Part shown: piece after piece, positions 1-28,869 of the stretch
How the letters are laid out: the number at the start of each line of letters is the position of its first letter
How positions within the stretch are numbered: the first letter of the stretch is position 1
Assembly (NCBI GenBank): GCA_037447655.1
Contig: JBBHKE010003482.1
Coordinates: forward strand, 1-64,000
DNA: 64,000 nt
Direction: 5' to 3'
From: Zygnema cylindricum
Lineage: Eukaryota; Streptophyta; Zygnematophyceae; Zygnematales; Zygnemataceae
Notes under the pieces: model-generated
What the model saw: only the letters and a program-made list of their open reading frames with translations
Told to the model about the DNA's origin: nothing
The model's database searches: none
Translations under genes and position numbers: made by a program

Positions 1-322
1 GTATACATATCCACTACAGTAGTACAAACCATACAGGTTTTAGGGTGGATTTTTTTCTGACACACTTAAATTAGTTTGGAAAACAGAAATTCTGGAACTG
101 TAAAATGCTCGGAACTAAATACGCATACCACAGGCCAGTTTTGGTGGACATGATTTAGCGTGGACCACACATTTTTTCCATCTGTACAATGAGCTCAATA
201 CTAACAATGACTCCACACTATTAGTCTACAACAGTAGTCTATCCATGCTAGGATGGTGGACTTGCATCAATTGACCTCACAAAATTCTTTTTTTAGAATA
301 TAAAGGCAATTGATTATTTTAC
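1..322. other. Probable intron 17 of RAB3GAP1, no exon seen
   Basis: This follows the GTAAAA donor of exon 17 on the minus strand. No reading frame resembling the remaining C-terminal part of the protein is visible, so the rest of the gene is left of the window. Confidence 0.5.
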
Positions 323-13246
<12,924 letters not shown>

Positions 13247-13808
13247 AACAAAGACTGCTGTAAATTATATTATGTTGTAAATTCGTTTCCTTAAAAGCAA
13301 AGTTGTGTCAAAAACAGTTTTGTAAGCACAACAAATGAAATGGACAACCTTCCTTCAAGAGCAGCAACAGGATGGAGGAAACCTTTGGCTAATGACAGGA
13401 ACCAATTAGTGTTCCATTGTACTGTCCACGTGTAATGGAATAGACTCTCCTTACAACAGCAAATGAGATCGTCACGGCACACCACCGTACAGACTGGAAA
13501 CACATTTCACGACGCGTGTCCTTCAAATTTTGACTCGTCATGATCTTTCCGTAAATTTAAAAAGTTCAAAACGTGCAAAATTCATGCGGGGACCGGCATG
13601 AAAGGCAAAATGGCCGTATGGAAACTTCCACTCGAGGGAGTTTCCGCACAATATGCCGATTTCGTGCGGTTTCCTTACGGAATGTCTGGACTTTCAGGAC
13701 ACAAATAAAGTACGAAATCCATCGTGGCATTTGTAAAACGGGATCGCGTCCAGGAATGTCCAAGACACGTCGCAGCCGTGAACACGTAATTTAGACGGCC
13801 AGTTAAAT

Positions 13809-14175
13809 CCATAGTTCAAAAGTAGGCGTTTCTATTGTAGGTCTTTTGTCGGCGCCTTCATCGTAAGTTGTGTTATGGGCTTTTCATGTGATCGTCTTAA
13901 GTCGCTACTTCGATCAGCGACCGTCCGATCGTCCGAATCTGACGGTTTAAATAAAAACTCGCTCAAAACTCACAGAAAAATATTTTTTTTATCCGTTTAT
14001 GTTTTCAAATTTAGACATGACGTTTAATTCTCTATCGATCCATGTGCAACTCAACCCTGTTACTATTTTATTTCATTTTGCGGCCAATACCATATGGGTC
14101 TTAAGGGTATATTTTATTTTTTGCGTATAATAGGCATATTATATGGGTGTACTTTCACCTACTTTTGAACTATGG
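13809..14175. mobile_element. Inverted-repeat (MITE-like) element, 367 bp
   Basis: Both ends carry the perfect 18-bp inverted repeat CCATAGTTCAAAAGTAGG. The same end sequence recurs at 33258. No coding capacity and no clear target duplication were seen. The interior is homologous to part of the 33912-34200 block. Confidence 0.75.
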
Positions 14176-14461
14176 TAAAAACTATTCATTTCGCAAATCT
14201 ATGAGAACGCGACAAATCGTAATTTTTGGCTTATTCATACGTTGTACATTAGTTAATTTTGTACTTTTTCGGTTACGGGCGGGCACGGTTAATCGCGAGA
14301 AATCGAGTTTCGGTTAACTTTTATTTTCGTAAACGTCGGTCGGTTAACGGTTAACAATTTTGGTGCGTGACATAACCCGGTCGGGCGTCGGTTACTCAGA
14401 TTTTGAAAAAAAAAAAACGGTCGGTTTCGGTTATGTAAAATTTTGACTTTTGCGACCTCTG
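13861..14461 (+). repeat. Dispersed repeat block, copy A (upstream of HSP70)
   Basis: Highly similar to 33912-34737 over its whole length, from TCGTAAGTTGTGTTATGGGC to TTTTGCGACCTCTG. It includes a CGGTCGGTTAACGGTTAAC tract. Copy B differs mainly by a 220-bp MITE insertion. A is about 650 bp and B about 330 bp 5' of a start codon. Confidence 0.85.
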
Positions 14462-14729
14462 GTGTGAGCTTGAGGCATCGTCATGTAACGATCGACGGCT
14501 TTAAGTTTCTCCACGTAGGCGCTATGACAGTACTGTTGGTACCTTTGCCTTAAGAGAAAAGAAAGGATTTGTTTCGTTTGCAGTGGCGTGCACCTCTATC
14601 CATTTCGCGCATGTCCGGTTCTAATTCGCAGAGAAGCCACCAAGGCGCCATCCTGGCCTTCTGGAATCTGCCGTACAGCCTCGAGCGAGCCAAATCTGAC
14701 GGCTAGGTGGCCTGCACCACAACTCCCTG

Positions 14730-14737
14730 GAATGTTC
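14730..14737 (+). promoter_or_regulatory. Minimal heat-shock element core GAATGTTC
   Basis: One inverted GAAnnTTC pair, about 370 bp 5' of the HSP70 start. A functional HSE usually needs three units, so this is only suggestive. Confidence 0.3.
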
Positions 14738-14851
14738 TTAGTTTATCTATTTTCCACCGTTAGATCTCGATTCATCCAGAATTTTTGACGTCGGTCACAA
14801 CGCGTGTTCCGCTCCTCCGCAAACGGGCTTGTCTTCATGGTCATTCTTTAC

Positions 14852-14857
14852 CACGTG
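14852..14857. promoter_or_regulatory. G-box CACGTG upstream of HSP70
   Basis: The palindrome lies in CCACGTGGCA context about 250 bp 5' of the start codon. Plant bHLH and bZIP factors bind this motif. A similar one lies upstream of UNC50. Confidence 0.4.
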
Positions 14858-15107
14858 GCAGTCCCTCGAGGCTCAACCTGAAGCGCCTAGAACCCTTTTC
14901 TTTATGCATAAGTCCTGCTCTTTCTGTCTCCATTCTGACTTGTATGAATTGAGAAGCCGCCCAAGCAATCTGTAGTTCTCTTAGCCTGATCTGCGTAGAC
15001 TTATTCTCCAGTGTCAATTATCACACATTACAGGAACAGGTTTTTAGCGAAACAATAGCGTTTTTGCCCTAGGTATAACATTTTCTTACAACAGTTAGCT
15101 AATTATC

Positions 15108-19572
<4,465 letters not shown>

Positions 19573-21400
19573 ACAAGTTAAAAGTTTGGTTAGTCTTCTC
19601 TTGTATGGGATTTTGGTTTTTAAGCTTCTAATTTTTGAAAGAGTTGCTTTTATTTTAAGCTACGATTTGTAGGATTAGGCTTGTACATGATTTATTAAAA
19701 TCAGAGGAAATATGGTATTTTTGTACTTCACTGAGTGAGAGTTTTATTCTCAAAATAAATGAAGTTTAACATGTTCTTTTGCAACTGGTCAATTTGTGCC
19801 GATGCAGTATACAGACTTTTGTGTATGTGTGAGTTTTTCTCACCATTATGCTGTTATAAAATTGAGAAGGGTCTCCCAAGCAACTTCTCAGTAGTTCACA
19901 CTCTCTATAATTTGGATGCTGTGTGGCACTTGTGTCCTTGCTGTGCTCTCTGTCTGATTAACTGATAATATTATTGACAAGTTTATGCACTTAAATGTTC
20001 TGAGTGTAAATGCACAGCAAAACTCTGAGTGTAGGTAAGTGAATTGATGTCTGCAGCCCCTTTTTTAACATGAGTAAAGAGGCAGGAGTCAGTGAAGCAG
20101 GCGTGTTAAGGCAGTTTTATGTGTCTTCACTACAGTTGGCTGGCAATTTCCATCTGAAATTTTACTGTACTTAAATCCAGGGGATAAGTTGTAGAAATAT
20201 TGTTCGGAAGTTTGAAGTTGGAATATCTGGGGCCATTCTAAAATTTCCTGTTCTTACAGAGTAGTTTGCACTGACTAATTCCTTCACCAATGCCTGAAGG
20301 TAGTACGAGTGCAACTTGTGTGAGAAGTTAATTGTACCAAGAAACATCGCACAGAAAATTGAAGCGAGAGTTCTTGGTATAAATTGCAAGCTGGGTCTTA
20401 CAGAAGAGTTGAAGATCTTCACTGATTCTTTTCATGAAGGAAATGTGACAATAGCATATCCGAAAGACAATAGGCTAGTAGAGGTGAATAGCATTTGAGT
20501 GGCAACGATGAAAGAAATTATTGGCTATTAAACCTGCGGTGTTATTTTGGAAAGGAAGCTACAATGAGGAAATTAATTTGACTAATGAAGGACCCAGCAA
20601 TGTAAGGGCATACTAGGAGCGTGACATAACTAGATATATATTTCACAATCAATTATCCTGGGAAGTGACATGCTGGGGACTCTCTCTAAGGCCAAGTTGC
20701 TTGTGAATGTAAAGATACTGTAACATTTCTGTACTTCAAATTATTCTTCAAAGTAGTTGGTGCATCGCTGTAAGTAGCAGTTTTACTACATTGTTGCCTC
20801 TAAATTTTATCCATTGAATCGAAGGTGTCAATGAGACTTTTCTTTTTTTCTTGATTGATGTTTTCTTTTAACTGTTTCAAGACCAGCTACATCATTTGGC
20901 ACTAAATTGAAACTAATAACACTAACATGAGGGCACATGGTAACAAGCCCTCAATCAAACAGAGTAATGGTGTGTACGGCGAACACATGTGAAACATTCA
21001 GAAGTGGTGGCAAGGTCGACCTGTGACGTTCAACAGTACTCCAAAACAAATTTGAATTAAAATTATAAACTTCAGGCATTAAAATTATAAACTCCAGGAA
21101 ATGTAACAGTGTCATACTCTTTTCCGATTTTAGATGCGTCACTGGGTGAAATGAGGCTTCTACGGATGACATTAAACTTTGGATAGTCAGTTGAGAATTG
21201 TGAATCATGAAATCGGAGTTCAGAGGTAGAAATTCTATTTGTAAGTGCAGATTTTGGAAATCGGAACTTGAGAGTTCACAATTTTTGAATTGTAACAAAA
21301 AGAGAAGAAAAAATCATGTTCAACATTATACAATGGTCTATATGGAACTTTAAAAAAACAATTTCGTTACTCTCACACACGAAAACCGATCTTAAATGTC
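19573..21400. other. 3' flank of HSP70, no gene seen
   Basis: T-rich then mixed sequence. A canonical AATAAA at 19754-19759 is a candidate poly(A) signal. Short open frames near 20316 have no recognisable similarity, codon bias or splice partners. Confidence 0.5.
19754..19759 (+). terminator. Candidate polyadenylation signal AATAAA for HSP70
   Basis: AATAAA 182 bp after the stop codon, followed by T-rich sequence. Green-lineage signals are loose, so this is only a candidate. Confidence 0.35.
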
Positions 21401-22780
21401 GAGCTGAAGAGGTGAACAGCTCTGTGATTCGGTATTAGAGTGGAACAGTTGTTAGCGCGAGGTTTAGAGTTTTTTAATGTTATTGATGCGTATTCAGTTT
21501 CAAATCACGTGGCCGATTCCAGACCGTTAAACAACAAAAAATACACTACCAATGGTTAATGACATAACTGTCGTTTGGTCGCGACTTTTTCTGGCCGGAA
21601 ATCTCAAAATAGTTTCAAAACACTATTTATGGGAATAAAAACGCAGGATAGATTAAAAAAGCACGATGGTAAACCATCCGAGTCCGGGGGTACAAAAGGG
21701 GTGGCATGGCCGAAACTGAAAACTACCAGCAGGGAATAAAATAACAGCACAACAAAAAGAAAAAGAAAACAACACTCTCCGTTAGTTTAGTACAGTACTG
21801 TACTATACATTCTAATTCAATAATACGTCCTTGACGCTACACCGCGAATCGTTATTAGTGTCAAAGTTTAAATAGTGTTGAAGAAAATATACCGTCATTG
21901 ATGCTAATTAGGAATTTGAAAATTAAAAAAAGAGTTTTATGTTAATTTCGGCGTTTACACTAATTTGGGAACAGCAAAAATGGAATATTCTCCGTACGAT
22001 TATATACATTAATATATGTATCCGTACAAAAAATTAAAAAATGTACAACGTCTCCAAATTAAGTAAACGTACTGGTCAGACTAATTTACGGCGGTTATAT
22101 GTCAACGCTATAACGCGAAACGTAAAGTTTAATTCCAGTTTTTTTTCCGTTTAACATTCACACAATGGCTATTACGCCACGCCGTTTCTTCGTGTAAGTT
22201 GGACGTTAGTCCGTTGTTCCGTTCGTCCATGTCTTATGTATTCTAATAACGTCACCTTTGGGTAGTTTTATTAGAGTTAAGTATGCTAATACGTGTCTTC
22301 ATTGTAATAAGTGTGTTCCCTCGTTTGTCTTTCATACGTCTGACCTGTATTAACATCAATGTTGTCCTGTATTAGAGTAAACGTTGACACTAAAATGAAC
22401 CAAAAGTACAAACTTACCAACCAAATGATCAATCACATGACGTGATTGGTCGCCCAAAATTACACGTGTCCAAAGTTTTATCCACGCAAACATTATGAGA
22501 TTTTAACGATGCAAAAAAACACGCCTGTCTTACCCGCTGCCTTTCCAAGAAAGACCCGTACATTCAGTGAGCTGCCATGTTTTACCACGCCTCTTTCATG
22601 AAAAACGTCCATTGTCAGCCACGTTCATACTCCCACGCTGAAAACTAACGCAAATTTTAAAACTTTCCCGCTAATCGAAATATTTGACTGTCAAACAGAA
22701 TATTTGATTTAAAATTTTGAATGTTCAAACTTTGGCGAAGGTTTTCCCTCCTTTTTTTCACAAGAGCTTCTTTTCCCTTC
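21400..22780. other. AT-rich intergenic DNA with fragments of the CACCG-TIR MITE family
   Basis: A left-type end, TACACCGCGAATCGTTATTAG, begins at 21838. A matching reverse-oriented end occurs at about 32036, not nearby, so this copy appears truncated. Related TTATTAG/AATAGTGTT motifs occur at 21440-21620 and 22260-22390. No exon recognised. Confidence 0.45.
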
Positions 22781-22962
22781 CTATATATACTCGTCGTTAA
22801 CTCCAACAATGGTACTCTTTTCTCTCCCTTTGCATCTACCTTTGTTGTTACATCTCTGTTTTGTTGCTTCCCATTTATCTTTTACCAATAGCCGTGGTTA
22901 TTTTGAAAAAATATGTGGCCCATTACCACCTTTTTTGCGGCAACCCGCTGAAATTTTCCCAC

Positions 22963-24085
22963 CTACGGTTGAGGAGGAGATGGGGTGCGGCGAGTGTGAG
23001 AGGAAGAGGGAGAGGCAAGTGAAAGGATGGGATCACAAAACGATGACACCCTCATTGAGGGCGGTGCGGCCGATTTCGGCTCACCCCCAAACTCACCTTC
23101 GGACACATCGCCGGACTCACCGCGTGTGGTGTTAAGCGTGTCGGGGAATCCCAAGGGAAGGGCCCACTGCCTGGAGTGGTTGGCCTTAAAGTCCTGCAAA
23201 GAACCCACCAATGCAAAGGCTTCCCATAATAATGATCATGCCCATTGCTGCCCCTATCCCTCCCATAGACATGCATGCACAAATAGGAGAGGCAAAAGGT
23301 CCGGGAATAGGAAGGAGTGCATGGGAAGGCGAAAAGATCTCCCCTCCCCCTTCCTTTCCCCATCGAGCCGGAGAAAGGAGGTTGGGTTTGTGGTTTATCG
23401 TGTCGGTGCCCCAATTTCCCCCCCCCTCTTAGTAAACCGTGACTATGAAAAAGAAATAATTACCCGCCCACTTCACCGTTCCCGCAGAACCATGGACTAG
23501 GGGATGGAGAGCGTGGTTCCCACGAGGAGGGGAGACAAGCTGGATGCCAACACTGACCGCACTGATTGCAGACCAACATGTCGTGTTGCGGGGAGGACAG
23601 GTTGCAGGATGATGAACAGAAAAGAGGATAGGCAAAGTAAGTCAAGTGGAAAGTGGGTTCGTCTTCCAATCCTTGGAGATGGCAAGGGGCCACATTGATG
23701 TGATTCTCTTTAAATCTTCGACCATCTTTCCCCTCCAAAGTCAGAACTCCCTTGTTTGAAACTTCCACCACTTTCAAAATCACCCGCCGGCACAAATGTC
23801 AAGCGTATCTTTTTTCTGTTGCATTTGATACACAAAGTCATCGGCATAAATCATCGCTGTTGGGGCACATAATCTCCGCTCCAGCGCTGGGAATACCATA
23901 ATTGATCCCGGTGTTGTGCTGCCTGTAAATTCCCCACGGCGAGAGGTATCTCCTGGTGGAAAATTTTGGCACGGTCGGCAATCAGTTTTTCGACGGTTCC
24001 CTAGTCATCCATTTCCGGGAGGACCACCGCTTGGGCCGAGGCAGCCCCGGACAGAATGGGATGTCGTCCGAATAAAATGAAGTAA
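22963..24085 (-). pseudogene. Degraded retrotransposon pol 3' part (integrase end, chromo/SH3-like stretch, PHD finger)
   Basis: Read right to left on the minus strand. First comes an integrase-like C-terminal end (FGRHPILSGAA, then LQAAQHRDQLWYSQRW) broken by in-frame stops. A short beta-rich stretch follows (VVEVSNKGVLTLEG ... NHINVAPCHL), then a Cys/His-rich PHD-type finger (MLVCNQCGQCWHPACL ... WFC). This order is known from LTR-type retroelements of algae. Upstream protease/RT parts and LTRs were not found, so this is a 5'-truncated dead copy. The open frames on the plus strand are shadows. Confidence 0.6.
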
Positions 24086-24452
24086 AGACTATTAGAGTGG
24101 AGAGAAGCGTGTCTGCTAAATCTGTTTCCCATGGTAATCGAAGGCACCCTTTTTGTCCCACTCTCTCAAGTCCTCTTCAACTGCATATATCGGAAGCCAT
24201 GGTTCCTCCTCCCATCTTCTCCGGTATCAAATAATGTGGCGCCACGTGGCACCGCGTGACGCTATATCCGTATGCCGCCGAAAAGCTCACTTCGCGTGGC
24301 GGCTATAATGCCGGCTGTCCGATCAAAACATATTTTACACGGTTCAGATTCGCGTACATGCAGAAATTGCTCATTTTGGTTAGTCTGTTGTTAATTAGCT
24401 GTTTTGTTAATGTTTATATATTTTTGAGACCCGTCACGTGTACATTTTCGTA

Positions 24453-24525
24453 ATTCTTAATGGTTAAGGCGTTAGGCTACAAAGAATCTAGAGATCACAG
24501 GTTCAAATCTAGTCCTAGGCATCAT
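24453..24525 (+). repeat. tRNA-derived SINE-like head (A box and B box)
   Basis: TGGTTAAGGCGTTAGGCTAC resembles a tRNA D-arm/A box and, about 32 bp later, GGTTCAAATC matches the B box. The T-stem (CACAG against CTAGT) does not pair and no acceptor stem closes, so it is not a working tRNA. Spacing and motifs fit a Pol III promoter of a SINE. Confidence 0.5.
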
Positions 24526-25039
24526 TTTAGCCAAAATACCATTAACTGCAAAAACTGCCACTTTCTAAATATGGCGGCAGCCATGGCGCGCCTTTGATCC
24601 TCACTCTCTCTTTAAAACAAAACTAAAATAGGGAAGTGAACTATTAATTACCTCTTTTCAACATTATCCAAAAGCATTAGGGACGCGACGACTTCCTTGA
24701 GTCGCGGACCACTCACTCTGTAAGTATATTTTGAATGACGTTACTTCTATTGGAATTTTCGAATCAGTGAACCGTGTGACCTCCTAAATTCGTTTTGTCG
24801 TCACACTGTTGGAATGTTCATAATGATTGAGTTGCGACGACTTCATGTCGTCGCGGACAATACACTCTATAAGTGTATTTTGAACGCATCTATTACGTTA
24901 AAACCTCGTACTCTATTTCTTCGTAAGACCTGTCATTTTTAGGGCAAATTTATGTATTCTTTCGTCCTTTTGTGTAATCGCCTCTTCTTTTTCATTTTTT
25001 TGTTCACGTGTGACTAATATTCATAAAGGGCAACATCCA

Positions 25040-25780
25040 AATATTTAGACGACAAAGTAATGTCTTGCCGTATCATCGTCGCTACCCTCCACTACCTCGA
25101 CGTAATCAACGACGTTGGCCAAGAATGGAAAGGGAAGAGGTACGAAGGGGGGAAGAGAGGGAAAGAGATTCCACAAAAACCGTTATAGGAGTAAGGGGTA
25201 CCGAGGAGGAATTAGCAAGAGAAAGGGAGGTGGCCACCTTGCTACCCATCGGTTGGGTGCCGCTGGAGGGGAGGGGACATGAAAGGGAGGTGAGTGAAAC
25301 GGAGGAAAGGGGTGAATCGGTAGATGTGAGGAGGGAGGAGGCGGTAGAAGGTGAGGTGAGTAGGGAAGAAAAATTTCCAATAGAGGATGAGGGTGGAAAG
25401 GCGGTGAAGAAGACGGGGGGGAGGAGGCGACGGTAGAAGAGGCTGGGGGAAGTGAGGCACAGGAAAAGGTAGAGAAAAAAATGTAGGAGGATAAAACGAA
25501 AATTAATAATCATTGATGAGGGCGATGAGGAGGAAAAAGGCGAGGGTTTTGGGGAAGAGACTTTTTTGAGTGAGGAGAGGGAGGGGAAGACGACATTGGG
25601 AGAGGAACGAAAGGGAAAGGAGGCAACGGTTGAGGAGGGTGGGGGAGTGAGGTTAGGGGGAGATTAGGTAGAAAAAGAAGGATAAGAAAAAAAAATTCAT
25701 AGGGTTTTGTGAGACCGTGGAGGAGGAACGAGTGGAGGGGGAGGTGACGCTAGAGGAGGGTGAGGGGAGTGAGGCACGCA
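25040..25780 (+). repeat. Purine-rich low-complexity region 5' of the transposase
   Basis: GAGG/GGAA-rich sequence. The 123-codon open frame at 25065 is Glu/Arg-rich because of base composition. It may be a decayed acidic N-terminal part of the neighbouring transposon gene, since 25790-25985 encodes an acidic Ser/Glu/Asp-rich stretch ending in TGA. No homology can be claimed. Confidence 0.4.
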
Positions 25781-26242
25781 GATAAAAAGCTAGGAAGAGG
25801 GAGGTAGCAAAGGGTAAGCGGAAGGTGAATGATGAGAAAGACGAACTATATGTCCCCTCAACTTCGGGTAGCGACGAGAGCATCGAGGATGGCGACGAAC
25901 CGCCAGAAGACAAGCCCATGCCCGAAATTTTGCAAACCACCACCGTTCTTCCACCGTCGCTGAATCTTGAAATGGCACCAGATACCTGAACCAACGACCA
26001 CCAATTTTTGTCGTTGAATTTAGCGACGCCTGCTGATCGTCGTCGTTGAATTGTTTTTTCTTTGTAATATATACTTTTTCCTATATGAATTAGGACTGAC
26101 ATGTTCTTGTGTTTTTTTTCCCTTTCCTCTCGTTGCAAAATACCAAAAGGCAAGTCAGTGGTGGAAGGGCAGGGTTGCGACACTGAAAAGCATACAGGCG
26201 ACGACACACACCTTGTCGTCTGCGGGGTTTGGATGAAGAAGT

Positions 26243-28080
26243 GTGGTGGTGACAAAAGCACCGCCAAATAGGGGGAGGAAGGAATTTCCGTGGGTAACAG
26301 CGGTGCACTCGGACTTGGTAGATGAGGGATACCGGTTCAAGAAGGCGGGTATGAAAATGTCTCAAACTATTGTTGGGACCATGGCAATTCATATCATTAA
26401 ACGTATGAAGGAGGAGAATAAGAAACTATTTCTCGACAAAAAGGGTAAGGAGATCAAAGTGAAAATGACTAAACGTTGGACTCAACGATTTTGCGAAAAA
26501 ACACAATATTGTGACGAGGGCTCAAAAAGGAAAATTACAATTAAGCTCAGAGAAGGAGGAGTACATCGAAAAAACCGTAGCGTATCGCATACGAGTGTTA
26601 AAACGGGGATATCTATCGGGTAAGCTTCGTATTTTTCTACAATTCATTGCTTTGTGTTGTAATATATGCTACATGTATCGATGCCCCTACCATAATACTT
26701 ACTTGTGTTGTTTTTTTTCTACATTTTTATGTGTTATTGTGATATTCGGTCGCTACAACGAGGATCTAGTTGAAAATATCGACGAGACCCACGTCATTGT
26801 AAATATGGATAACAAAAAGACGTTAGGTTTTCGCCGGGACGAAATGGTTAAATACGCGGATGTTGCGGGAGGCGGAGAGTCGATGACTTTGATGGTTTGA
26901 CTCACGGGCGGAGTGAACGCCCGAATTGAATCTCCTTTGTTAATCTTCGCCAACAAGCTCCAGGGTTACCCCATAAAGGGCATCGAAGATGACATACCAG
27001 GTGTGTTTCCTTCCCTAGGTGTAATTTTTCCTCGTAAATATTGACGATATTATCTTCCTCATTCTCCATTGTATTCCACACCAAAAATATTATTTTTTGT
27101 GTTTTGTGTTGTTTGTAGTGCTTTTTCCCCATCCCCTTTTTGCCCTCTCTCTCCTTCCCTCAATCAATATCTTTCCCACTCTCTCTCCCTCTCCCTCCTA
27201 TACTTCTCGCCTCCTTCCCTCTCCCTTTCCCTCACCGTCCCACTCTCTTATTCTCCCTATGCCATATCCGTCTCCCCTTCATATAACTCCCTCCCTCTCT
27301 CTCTTTTGTAGGAGTTTGTTATCATACCGGGCCTAAAGGTTGGAACGACAAGACGGTCTTCCCACATTGGATCGTTGAGCCGAGGTTATACCAAGGAGAT
27401 CGTGATGGGCGAGAAAAGGTTATTTTTGTGTACAATTGTGGCGGGCACAAAATGTCTGAGGAGTTGAACACCGCTCTACTCGCAAAGAGAACAACCCTCC
27501 TCTTTTTCCCACCGTGTGCAACACATCTAGTGCAACTTGTCGATTCATTTGTAATCTCAAAAATAAAGGAGGTATGGTCGAGAAAATGGGAAGATTGGAA
27601 AATGATTCATTTGTAATCTCAAAAATAAAGGAGGTATGGTCGAGAAAATGGGAAGATTGGAAAATGAAGGGGATAGAGAGCCACATGTGGTCCTTCCCTA
27701 GGGGCCAAAAATGGTCGGGTAAGTTAGTTGGACCGGGGAAATCATTTTTCTTAAAGTTGGCACGCGATGCAATTCGCGAGGTGAATGAAATGAATGACAA
27801 GAATGGCATGGGGTATGCACGGAAGGCAATGATCCAATGTGGATTGTCATTAAAGGATGGGAAATGGGAGGAGAGTATGCTTACGCAAGATTTGCAAGTG
27901 ATAATCATGAAATGGCGAAACCATTTCGAGGGCGACGAGGTGCCACCTCCTTCGGCTCCCGCACGAGATTTACTCCAACTCCTTCGAGAGGCCGACATTC
28001 AAGAGGATGAAGCTAGTCATGACGAAGACTTAGAGGACTACAGTGATTTTGAGGCACTTTATAGAGAGGTGGTAAAATAG
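26243..28080 (+). pseudogene. Broken DDE_1 (pogo/Tigger-like) transposase
   Basis: Segments in order: an N-terminal helix-turn-helix-like part (KRWTQRFCEK, EEYIEKTVAYR), a probable intron at about 26620-26745, ENIDETHV with the first catalytic Asp, KYADVAGGGESMTL, LTGGVNARIE, a second probable intron at 26999-27310, CYHTGPKGWNDK, VIFVYNCGGHK, FPPCATHLVQLVDSFVISKI, and an acidic tail ending at 28080. Relatives with this architecture are familiar from oomycete and plant DDE_1 elements. Lesions: frame change near 26500, a TGA at 26898-26900 inside the catalytic domain, the second catalytic Asp replaced by Tyr (VYNCGGH where relatives have DNCSGH), and a 62-bp tandem duplication (27542-27603 and 27604-27665) that shifts frame. 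It is not functional as it stands. Confidence 0.8.
27542..27665 (+). repeat. Perfect 62-bp tandem duplication in the transposase pseudogene
   Basis: Two adjacent copies, 27542-27603 and 27604-27665, appear base-for-base the same. 62 is not a multiple of three, so the DSFVISKIKEVW segment is repeated in a second frame. Lack of divergence suggests a recent event. Confidence 0.93.
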
Positions 28081-28350
28081 ATAATGGGCGTTTGCAGCAA
28101 ATTTTAATATTAGTGTGGATTTATTTGCCTTTTTTTGTAGTTTTATTTTGATATGTTAATACTTTTACTTTTCTTTTACTGCAGTATGCAGCATATAGTG
28201 TGTTTCTTTCTTTCACATCTAATATTATATATCCCTCTTTGTTTTTCTGTTTTTATATTTTATCTACGCAAGTTGAATGGCCAAAATAATGGATGAAATG
28301 TATTTGTAGTGATGGTGGAAAAACGCATCCGAAATCGCAGTACCATGCTG

Positions 28351-28866
28351 CCATTCAGCGACGACACATTGTCATCACCGATTGGCCGAAATATGAAATA
28401 TACCATTCAACGACAGCATAACTTCGTCGCTGGATGGTAGAATTTATAGTATGCCATAAACGTAACAAGGGTAAGAGTATCAGTGATATAAAGTAGAGAG
28501 ACCATGTGAGAGGAAAACACAGAAAAATAAATAAAGAATGGGATAGTGAGAGATAGGAAAAGAGAAAACCAAAAGTTTGGGTTTTAAGGATGTAAAATAA
28601 AAGTTTGAAACATAAAAACACAAGTTGGAGAATATGAGGACTAGAGGGACAAATAGAGTTGTTAAGGTCAATATTAAACAGAGATGGAAAATAAGAGAAA
28701 AATAATCATGGGATGGAAAAATGGGTTCCGACTCCTTGTGTTGACACAGTGTTGGTGTTGAATGGTGAAAATTTAAAAATGCCATTCAGCGACAAGACAT
28801 TCTCGTCGTTGACTGGCAAGATAGAAAAACATAACATTTAGCGACGATACAGTCTCGACGCTGAGT
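28351..28866. repeat. Cluster of four ~30-38-bp CGACGA palindromes, 3' of the transposase
   Basis: Units at 28351-28385, 28402-28438, 28780-28818 and 28838-28866 have arms of the type CCATTCAGCGACGA / TCGTCGCTGAATGG around a variable centre. Similar units occur 5' at about 24684 and 24834 and inside at about 25989, 26021 and 26188. They look like subterminal transposase-binding repeats. Confidence 0.7.
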
Positions 28867-28869
28867 ACG

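Larger units (their letters stand above)
13247..15107. other. Head-to-head intergenic region between RAB3GAP1 and HSP70
   Basis: It separates the minus-strand RAB3GAP1 start and the plus-strand HSP70 start (1.86 kb). No convincing coding exon was found. It contains an inverted-repeat element (13809-14175), a dispersed repeat block reaching 14461, and about 650 bp proximal to HSP70 with a minimal heat-shock element core and a G-box. Confidence 0.6.

Noticed and set aside
20316-20498. 60-codon frame downstream of HSP70
   Set aside because: No homology, no splice partners, and length within chance expectation.
22809-23500. Plus-strand frames of 108 and 157 codons
   Set aside because: The minus strand over the same bases has recognisable integrase-end and PHD-finger sequence, so these are shadows.
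24453-24525. A functional tRNA gene
   Set aside because: A and B box words are present, but the T-stem and acceptor stem do not pair.
28351-28866. A CRISPR-like array
   Set aside because: Units are irregularly spaced palindromes without constant-length spacers, in a eukaryotic transposon.
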